DNA of 12,457 nt from positions 1 through 12,457 of the forward strand of contig JAIWOL010000034.1 in NCBI GenBank assembly GCA_020216925.1, written 5' to 3'. Of the stretch, positions 6,908 through 12,457 are shown in pieces; positions within the stretch are counted from its first letter, which is position 1, and each line of letters begins with the position of its first letter. A program made the position numbers and the translations under genes. The notes beneath the pieces were generated by a model. The model did no database searches and was not told where the DNA came from. It was given only the letters and a program-made list of their open reading frames with translations. The stretch comes from Thiobacillus sp. (lineage in GTDB: Bacteria; Pseudomonadota; Gammaproteobacteria; Burkholderiales; Thiobacillaceae).

Positions 6908-6999
6908 GCGGGCGGGTGTTTAGCGGGTACCGGGCCGGCTTTTGCACAGACTTGTCCACACGATTTGTGGAGAAGTCTTGGCCGGCGGCACCCGCCTGC
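6908..6999. repeat. Three nested inverted repeats (possible structured leader or small RNA)
   Basis: Outer stem: 6908-6918 pairs with 6989-6999 (11 positions, one G-T pair; core GGCGGGTG / CACCCGCC). Middle stem: GCCGGC at 6934-6939 pairs with GCCGGC at 6981-6986. Inner stem: 6948-6960 pairs with 6966-6978 (12 of 13 positions, one G-G mismatch) around loop CGATT. The unpaired bases are nearly all on the left side (15 and 8 bases, against 2 and 2 on the right). There is no following T-run, so it is not a terminator. Confidence 0.5.
6952..6974. promoter_or_regulatory. Inverted pair of DnaA-box-like 9-mers
   Basis: TTGTCCACA (6952-6960, + strand) and TTCTCCACA (6966-6974, - strand) each differ from the DnaA consensus TTATCCACA by one base, at the same third position. 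They face each other across 5 bases. A regulatory DnaA site or chance are both possible; no AT-rich 13-mer array or cluster of more boxes suggests a replication origin. Confidence 0.35.
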
Positions 7000-7075
7000 C
7001 GCAACACGGCGCACTTGCCCTGCCTGCGTCCCGGCGCTACATTTTGTGTCTTGACATTTTTTGAGGTGGGTTCAC

Positions 7076-7681
7076 GTGCTAGCCATCATCGAGGCGGCCG
7101 GCTGGCCGATCTGGCCGCTGATCCTGGTGTCCGTCATTGCCGTTGCCATCATCATCGAGCGCACCTACAGCCTGCGGGCAAAGGAAGTGACGCCGGACAA
7201 CCTGCTGTCCGAAACCATCAAGGCCTACCAGGAGCATGGCGTGACCGCCGAACTGCTGAACAGGCTCGCCGAAGGCTCGCCCCTGGGACGCATCTTTGCC
7301 ACGGCCCTGAAGAACGCGCACTGCTCGCGCGAGGTGATGAAGGAATCCATCGAGGAATCCGGCCGCGCGGTGACGCAGGAACTGGATCGTTTTCTCACAT
7401 CGCTTGGCACCATCGCCAGTATGGCCCCGCTCATGGGCCTGTTCGGCACGGTGGTCGGCATGATCGAAATCTTTGGCGCGCAAACGGCGGGCGGCACCAA
7501 TCCGGCGCAGCTCGCGCACGGCATTTCCATTGCCCTTTATAACACCGGCTTCGGCCTCATCATCGCCATTCCGACCATGGCGTTCTACCGGCATTTCCGC
7601 CGTCAGGTAGAAGCGCTGGTGGTGGACATGGAACAGCAGGCGATCAAGCTGGTGGAAATCGTCCACGGCGAACGCAAGTAA
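7076..7681 (+). CDS. exbB: MotA/TolQ/ExbB-family proton channel protein
   Basis: Inner-membrane component of the ExbB-ExbD motor, which uses proton flow to drive a periplasmic partner such as TonB. The 201-residue protein shows three membrane segments: 10-29, 107-130 and 147-170. The two family hallmarks are LGTIASMAPLMGLFGTVVGMI (110-130) and GISIALYNTGFGLIIAIPTM (149-168). The start GTG7076 is chosen because GAGGT lies 8 bases ahead; the TTG at 7061 overlaps that Shine-Dalgarno. It heads an operon with exbD 9 bases downstream. No tonB follows, and lpxK is next, a layout also known from Pseudomonas, so the partner could lie elsewhere or the motor may serve the envelope more generally. TolQ is less likely since tolR/A/B are absent. 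Confidence 0.9.
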   Translation: MLAIIEAAGWPIWPLILVSVIAVAIIIERTYSLRAKEVTPDNLLSETIKAYQEHGVTAELLNRLAEGSPLGRIFATALKNAHCSREVMKESIEESGRAVTQELDRFLTSLGTIASMAPLMGLFGTVVGMIEIFGAQTAGGTNPAQLAHGISIALYNTGFGLIIAIPTMAFYRHFRRQVEALVVDMEQQAIKLVEIVHGERK

Positions 7682-7690
7682 GAGACCGCC

Positions 7691-8113
7691 ATGAATTTCC
7701 GCAAAGGCCGGCGCGAAGACTACCCGGAGATCAACCTGATCGCCTTCATCGACATTCTGCTCGTGATCGTGATCTTTCTCTCGGTGACCACCACTTACGC
7801 GCGCTTTGCCGAGCTCAAGATCAACCTGCCGACCAGCGGGGCCGAGCAGACGCCGACCCCGCCCAAGCAGATCGAGGTGGCGGTTGCCGAAAACGGGCGT
7901 TACCAGATCGACGATGTCGCCATTGGCGACGCCAGTGTCGAACAACTGGCGCAGGTTCTGAAATCGGCCGCAGCCAACCAGCTGGAACCGGTGGTGGTGA
8001 TCAATGCCGACGCGCGAGCCGCCCATCAGTCGGTGGTGAATGTGATGGAAGCCGCGCGTCGTGTGGGGCTGGTGCGTATCACCTTCGCCACCCAGACCAA
8101 TCCTGCCCCCTGA
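7691..8113 (+). CDS. exbD: ExbD/TolR-family proton-motive accessory protein
   Basis: A 140-residue single-pass inner-membrane protein. Its short cytoplasmic N-terminus carries EINLIAFIDILL; Asp21 at the start of the membrane helix (21-36) matches the proton-carrying Asp25 of E. coli ExbD. The rest (about 40-140) is the periplasmic domain, with EVAVAENGRYQIDD and the PVVVINADARAAHQSVVNVM segment typical of the family. GAGA sits 5 bases ahead of the ATG, and lpxK starts 5 bases after the stop, so the operon is tight. Works as a complex with the ExbB gene just upstream. Confidence 0.92.
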   Translation: MNFRKGRREDYPEINLIAFIDILLVIVIFLSVTTTYARFAELKINLPTSGAEQTPTPPKQIEVAVAENGRYQIDDVAIGDASVEQLAQVLKSAAANQLEPVVVINADARAAHQSVVNVMEAARRVGLVRITFATQTNPAP

Positions 8114-8118
8114 TTCCG

Positions 8119-9171
8119 ATGCGGGCGCCTGAGCGTGTGTGGGCGCGCAGGGGCGTGCCGGCGATGCTTTTGTTGCCGCTCGCAGCGTTGTTCAGTGCCG
8201 TGGCGGCAATGCGTCGCGCCCTCTATCGAATGCGTCTGCTGCCGCGTGCGGCGATGGGGGTGCCGGTTATCGTGGTGGGCAACATCACGGCTGGCGGCAG
8301 CGGCAAGACGCCGCTCGTCATCTGGCTGGTCAATCACCTGCGGGCGCGGGGCCTGCGTCCCGGCGTGGTCAGCCGGGGATACGGCGGTGCGGCACGCGGG
8401 TGTGTCGACGTTGACGCCATGCGCTCGCCCACCGAAGTGGGCGATGAACCCTTGCTCGTCCATGTGAAAACCGGTGTGCCCGTGGTGGTGGGTCGAGACC
8501 GTGTCGCGGCTGCGCGCACCCTGCTGGCGCGGCATCCGGGTGTCGACGTAATCGTCTCTGATGATGGCTTGCAGCATTACCCCCTGCACCGCAACCTGGA
8601 ACTGGCTGTCGTCGACGCGAGCGCCGGACTCGGCAACGGCTGGCCTTTGCCCGCGGGACCCTTGCGTGAACCGCCCGCGCGCCTGCGCAGTGTGGACGCC
8701 GTGGTGCAGGTGGTGCGGGGTGACCGACCGCCGCGTGACTACGGCGGCATCACGGGCTGGTGGATCGATACCCGGCCCGGCCAGGCGTGGCGTCTGGCGC
8801 AGCCACAGCTGCGGGTGGCTTTGACTGATTTGCCGGTTAACAAACCTTGTCTGGCCGTGACCGGCATAGGCCGTCCGCAAGGATTTTTCGACATGCTGGC
8901 GCGCGCAGGGCTGCGCTGCGAGACGCGAGCCTTTCCCGATCACCACGCCTTTCGGCCGGGCGAACTGCCCGTCGATAGACTGCTGCTGATGACCGAGAAA
9001 GACGCGGTAAAATGCCGTTCGTTTGCGGGAACACACTGGTGGGCGGTCGAGTTGGAGATTGCCCCCGAGGCTGGATTCGTGGCCTGGCTGGATCAGAAAA
9101 TCACGGCAATCGTCAGCCGGGTTGACGCACGGGAGGGTTGTATCGATGCGCGCAACAGACTGGAAGGATAG
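8119..9171 (+). CDS. lpxK: Tetraacyldisaccharide 4'-kinase LpxK
   Basis: Phosphorylates the 4' position of the lipid A disaccharide (ATP-dependent, inner membrane, cytoplasmic face), giving lipid IVA, the acceptor for KDO. Residues 14-30 are hydrophobic and anchor the protein. Motifs: P-loop GNITAGGSGKT (54-64), SRGYGG (85-90), SDDGLQHY (147-154), NGWPLPAGPLREP (173-185), then TGIGRPQGFF, PDHHAF and MTEKDAVKC. At 350 residues it is somewhat longer than E. coli LpxK (328); the last 20 or so residues (after LDQKITAIV) lack a counterpart, and the final 26 bases overlap the GGDEF gene. The ATG has no clear Shine-Dalgarno, so it probably depends on coupling to exbD. Its substrate pathway links to kdsB three genes on. 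Confidence 0.96.
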   Translation: MRAPERVWARRGVPAMLLLPLAALFSAVAAMRRALYRMRLLPRAAMGVPVIVVGNITAGGSGKTPLVIWLVNHLRARGLRPGVVSRGYGGAARGCVDVDAMRSPTEVGDEPLLVHVKTGVPVVVGRDRVAAARTLLARHPGVDVIVSDDGLQHYPLHRNLELAVVDASAGLGNGWPLPAGPLREPPARLRSVDAVVQVVRGDRPPRDYGGITGWWIDTRPGQAWRLAQPQLRVALTDLPVNKPCLAVTGIGRPQGFFDMLARAGLRCETRAFPDHHAFRPGELPVDRLLLMTEKDAVKCRSFAGTHWWAVELEIAPEAGFVAWLDQKITAIVSRVDAREGCIDARNRLEG

Positions 9172-10252
9172 GCGCCATCCCTGTCGCTGGGAGGCTTCGT
9201 CGGACGAGGCTGGATTCTGGGTGCCCGATCGCTCGGAAATCGTCACGCAGTTTTTTACCCGCTACCTGTTTTTCTCGCTGGCGGTGATCTATTTCTCCAC
9301 CCTGGATAGCGTAAGGCCGGTGCTGTTCGGGCTTGAATATCTCTTGCTCGCCCTGGGGGGGTATTTCATCATCAACAGCTGGTTTTTTCTGCTGGCCCTG
9401 AAACGCGTGACCTTGCTGCGCATCCGCAGTGCCATGGCGATCGATCTGATCATCGTCACCCTGTGTGTCCTGCATGATCCCAATCCCATCCCGCCGTCGG
9501 CACTGGCATTTCTGATGGTGCTGCTGGGTAACGGCATGCGCTACGGCATGCGGCTGTTTGCCGAGGTGCTGGCGGGCGCCATACTCGGCATGGCCCTGGC
9601 CTTTGCCTTGCGCTACCGGTTGGGCGGGTTCGATGTGACGGCAGGCGATGTTTTCTTCGGCATCTTCTGGGTCACGCTTGCACTGTATGCCTACATCCTG
9701 ATGGGACGGATCGAGGGGCAGCGCCAGCAGCTCGATTATCGCAGCCGTTTCGATACGCTCACCGGCCTGCTCAACCGGCACGGCCTTCTGGCGGCGTCGG
9801 ATCAGATCTTCGACAAGTCCGACGCGAGCCTGCCAGCCACGGTGCTATTTGCCGATCTCAACCGCTTCAAGGAAATCAACGACCGCTACGGACACGGTGT
9901 GGGTGACCGCGTGCTGGCCGAATTCGGCCAGATTTTCAGCGAATCGGCCGACATGGGCGTATGCGGTCGCTGGGGCGGGGATGAATTCGTCGCCGTGCTG
10001 CCGCTGCGCGACGAAGCCACGGTGCATCGCATCTTCGAGCGCATCGAGACGCGCACCGAAGTCTGGAGCCAGAGCAACGGCCTGCCGATGGATGTCAGCC
10101 TGGGCGTGGCCCACGCCCCGCGCGACGGCCACGATCTGGTGACGCTGCTGGCCGTGGCGGACATCCATCTCTACCAAAGCAAGGCACGCCGCGACGAAAC
10201 CCGCGCCTCGCCGATCTACAGGACATTTGCCAATGAACCCGAAGCTACTTGA
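9146..10252 (+). CDS. Membrane-bound GGDEF diguanylate cyclase
   Basis: A 368-residue protein expected to make cyclic di-GMP from two GTP. The first 190 residues carry about six hydrophobic helices (roughly 36-53, 60-87, 97-110, 117-133, 137-156, 167-187) of no sensor family that I recognise. The cyclase domain starts at DTLTGLLNR (203-211) and has the metal Asp237 in [20 protein letters not shown], and an intact GGDEF signature at 277-281 (RWGGDEF). The RxxD inhibitory site expected just before it is missing ([10 protein letters not shown]), so product inhibition by that route is unlikely. No EAL domain. The start ATG9146 has a strong GGGAGGG 8 bases ahead. It overlaps lpxK by 26 bases and the Trm112-like gene by 20, so it is firmly embedded in the operon although not part of its usual gene set. 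Confidence 0.9.
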   Translation: MRATDWKDRRHPCRWEASSDEAGFWVPDRSEIVTQFFTRYLFFSLAVIYFSTLDSVRPVLFGLEYLLLALGGYFIINSWFFLLALKRVTLLRIRSAMAIDLIIVTLCVLHDPNPIPPSALAFLMVLLGNGMRYGMRLFAEVLAGAILGMALAFALRYRLGGFDVTAGDVFFGIFWVTLALYAYILMGRIEGQRQQLDYRSRFDTLTGLLNRHGLLAASDQIFDKSDASLPATVLFADLNRFKEINDRYGHGVGDRVLAEFGQIFSESADMGVCGRWGGDEFVAVLPLRDEATVHRIFERIETRTEVWSQSNGLPMDVSLGVAHAPRDGHDLVTLLAVADIHLYQSKARRDETRASPIYRTFANEPEAT

Positions 10253-10418
10253 AATCCTGGTCTGTCCGGTCTGCAAAGGGCCGCTCGACTGGAAAAAATC
10301 CGTGCCCGAACTGATCTGCCACGCGTGCCGCATTGCCTATCCGGTTCGAGACGACATCCCGGTGATGTTGCCCGAAGAGGCCCGCCAGCTCACGGCTGAC
10401 GAAATTCACGGCGGCTGA
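10233..10418 (+). CDS. Trm112/YcaR-family zinc-ribbon protein
   Basis: A 61-residue small protein with two cysteine pairs, CPVC (11-14) and CHAC (29-32), followed by [13 protein letters not shown] and LTADE, the typical Trm112-like pattern. In eukaryotes and archaea Trm112 activates methyltransferases; the bacterial role is less clear. The E. coli homologue YcaR lies directly before kdsB, as here. ATG10233 is chosen over the TTG at 10227 because AGGA lies 9 bases ahead. It begins inside the GGDEF gene and ends one base before kdsB. All four cysteines are present, so zinc binding is plausible. Confidence 0.92.
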   Translation: MNPKLLEILVCPVCKGPLDWKKSVPELICHACRIAYPVRDDIPVMLPEEARQLTADEIHGG

Positions 10419-10419
10419 T

Positions 10420-11215
10420 ATGCATTTCCGGGTTGTCATTCCCGCGCGCTACGCATCCAGCCGGCTACCGGGCAAGCCGCTGGCCGACATTGCAGGCAAA
10501 CCCATGATCCTGCACGTGCTGGAGAAGGCGCTGGAAGCCGGCGCCGAATCGGTCGTGGTGGCCACGGACGACGTGCGTGTGCAGGCGGCCGTCGAGGCGG
10601 CGGGGCATGCAGCCTTGATGACCTCGCCCGAGCATCGCTCCGGCACCGAGCGCCTGGTCGAAGTGGTGGAAATGATGGGCTGGGCTGATGACGCGCTGCT
10701 GGTCAACGTACAGGGCGACGAGCCGCTGATCGACCCGGCGCTTATCCGCGAGGCGGCACGGCAACTGGTTCTGCACCCCGATGCGGTGATGGCGACACTG
10801 GCGCATCCGATCCACGATCATGACGACTTCATGAATCCGAACGTGGTCAAGGTAGTGCCCGACGAAGCGGGCTACGCCCTCTATTTCAGCCGCGCGCCCA
10901 TTCCCTGGCCGCGGGATGCCTTTGCCGCATACGGCTCCACATGGGCTTCAGCCGGTAGTGGGCCGGAGTCCTTTGCGGCCCGGCGGCCGATGCCGCACGA
11001 ACTCGGCGCGCTGCGCCACATCGGCCTGTACGCTTATCGCGCCGGCTTTCTGCGCATCTATGCCGGCCTTGCTGTCTCGCCGCTGGAGCGGTACGAGCTG
11101 CTCGAACAACTGCGGGTGCTCTGGCACGGCTACCGCATCAGTCTGGGCACGACAACCCGCGCGCCTGCTGCCGGTGTCGATACACCGGACGACCTGGCGC
11201 GGGTTCGCGCCCTGT

Positions 11216-11229
<14 letters not shown>
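10420..11229 (+). CDS. kdsB: CMP-KDO synthetase (3-deoxy-manno-octulosonate cytidylyltransferase)
   Basis: Activates KDO with CTP to CMP-KDO, the donor for adding KDO to lipid IVA; cytoplasmic. Motifs: [14 protein letters not shown] (8-21), ATDD (48-51), HRSGTERL (72-79), VNVQGDEPL (95-103), NPNVVKVV (139-146), YFSRAPIPW (155-163) and HIGLYAYR (200-207). At 269 residues it is about 20 longer than E. coli KdsB; the extra residues sit in a loop at about 168-190, rich in Ala, Ser and Gly, away from the motifs. The start lies one base after the Trm112-like stop, so translation is probably coupled. It is the last gene before a 104-base gap. Confidence 0.96.
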
Positions 11230-11987
<758 letters not shown>

Positions 11988-12042
11988 ATCACGCCGGCGG
12001 GATGAAAACCGGCTCGAATCGGCAGCAGTCCGAATCCGGCAC

Positions 12043-12069
12043 GCATGGCCGATGCGGAATCGGGCATGC
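12043..12069 (+). repeat. Imperfect hairpin in the adk-phosphofructokinase spacer
   Basis: Arms 12043-12053 and 12059-12069 pair at 10 of 11 positions (one G-G mismatch) around loop GCGGA. It lies in a 107-base non-coding stretch (11988-12094) that also has three loose copies of a GAATC-GGC unit (near 12016, 12032 and 12057). No T-run follows. Confidence 0.45.
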
Positions 12070-12094
12070 CCATGTCTGACGACACCTGATGTGC

Positions 12095-12132
12095 AAGGCC
12101 AGCCCTGTTCTGCGAGCAGGGCTGGCCTTTTT
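12095..12132 (+). terminator. Rho-independent terminator after adk
   Basis: A perfect 13-base stem (AAGGCCAGCCCTG, 12095-12107, with CAGGGCTGGCCTT, 12117-12129), a 9-base loop and a run of five T (12128-12132). It ends 41 bases before the next start codon. The A residues at the foot make it able to work in both directions to some extent. Confidence 0.92.
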
Positions 12133-12173
12133 ACTTTCTGGCATTTCTTCGCAACCATAAAGGAGACAACACC

Positions 12174-12457
12174 ATGGCGAAAAAAATGAACGCCTTTTAC
12201 GCGCAGTCTGGCGGCGTCACAGCCGTTATCAACGCCTCGGCCTGCGGTGTGATCGAAACCGCGCGCAAGCACAAGGACGTCATCGGCAAGGTCTACGCCG
12301 GCCGCAACGGCATCATCGGCGCACTCACCGAGGATCTCATCGACACCAGCAAGGAATCGGCCGCAGCGATCGCCGCGCTGCGCAGCACGCCGTCGGGCGC
12401 CTTCGGCTCCTGCCGCTTCAAGCTGAAGTCGCTGGAAGCCAACAAGCGCGAATACGA
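12174..12457 (+). CDS. pfp: 6-phosphofructokinase, probably PPi-dependent (3' end outside window)
   Basis: The first 94 codons are seen. AGGAG (12161-12165) stands 8 bases before ATG. The N-terminus has AFYAQSGGVTAVINASACGV, the Gly-rich phosphate-binding loop of the PfkA superfamily, then YAGRNGIIGAL, a variant of the usual YxGxxGL segment, and TPSGAFGSCR, where ATP-PFKs have GGTxLGSSR. The AQSGGVTAVINAS form is what I associate with the pyrophosphate-using enzymes of methylotrophs and sulfur oxidisers, which convert fructose 6-phosphate to the 1,6-bisphosphate reversibly. The residue that decides ATP against PPi (the GGD position) lies beyond the window, so the donor is inferred. No promoter is visible in the 41 bases between terminator and start. 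Confidence 0.88.
   Translation, partial: MAKKMNAFYAQSGGVTAVINASACGVIETARKHKDVIGKVYAGRNGIIGALTEDLIDTSKESAAAIAALRSTPSGAFGSCRFKLKSLEANKREY

Larger units (their letters stand above)
6778..7075. other. Intergenic region between divergent xseA and exbB
   Basis: No convincing gene on either strand. The left part (6790-6900) is AT-rich and could hold promoters for both directions. The right part (6901-7020) is GC-rich and holds the nested inverted repeats described separately. The exbB Shine-Dalgarno (GAGGT, 7063-7067) lies at the right end. No Fur-box-like repeat is evident, although exbB/exbD genes are often iron-regulated. Confidence 0.7.

Noticed and set aside
7051..7056. Perfect -35 hexamer TTGACA before exbB
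   Set aside because: A matching -10 would fall inside the exbB coding sequence and no TATAAT-like box is there; it overlaps the Shine-Dalgarno zone.
7079..9246. Long minus-strand open frames opposite exbB-exbD and lpxK (315 and 406 codons)
   Set aside because: Low-complexity Arg/His/Gly/Asp-rich products mirroring the real genes; no start signals or domains.

Overview
The window is a GC-rich, densely packed stretch of a Gram-negative chromosome. The gene content (ExbB/ExbD next to LpxK, a Trm112-like zinc-ribbon protein, KdsB, Adk, and AmiC-MutL-MiaA) and the protein flavour point to a betaproteobacterium. The start of a probable PPi-type phosphofructokinase and a protein resembling sulfur oxygenase reductase would suit a chemolithotrophic or methylotrophic Nitrosomonadales relative, perhaps near Thiobacillus. 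That placement is inference from memory, not a database search. No tRNA, rRNA, CRISPR array, IS element or phage gene is visible.

Left part (1-5411, + strand). This follows the widespread amidase / mutL / miaA housekeeping order (cell separation, mismatch repair, tRNA modification) but carries three extra genes: a hemerythrin-like protein overlapping amiC and mutL by 4 bases at each end; a short stand-alone S24 (LexA/UmuD C-domain) protein whose catalytic Lys position is Arg; and a 149-residue protein of probable dimeric alpha/beta-barrel fold, just behind a very AT-rich, dyad-containing promoter island. This last protein has a His-x3-His plus Glu arrangement like the iron site of sulfur oxygenase reductase (SOR) and is the strongest candidate for something undescribed. 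miaA follows behind its own -10 box and ends 14 bases inside the convergent xseA.

Middle (5398-7075). xseA (exonuclease VII large subunit) lies alone on the minus strand. A 298-base intergenic region separates it from the divergent exbB. It holds an AT-rich half with a possible promoter and a GC-rich half that can fold into three nested stems. The innermost stem is made of two inverted near-consensus DnaA boxes.

Right part (7076-11229, + strand). exbB-exbD-lpxK-[GGDEF gene]-Trm112-like-kdsB form one tight operon for envelope energisation and lipid A/KDO synthesis. A membrane-bound diguanylate cyclase gene is wedged between lpxK and the Trm112-like gene, overlapping both. adk follows with its own leader and candidate promoter. 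A non-coding spacer with an imperfect hairpin and a strong Rho-independent terminator comes next, then the beginning of a phosphofructokinase gene that runs off the window.
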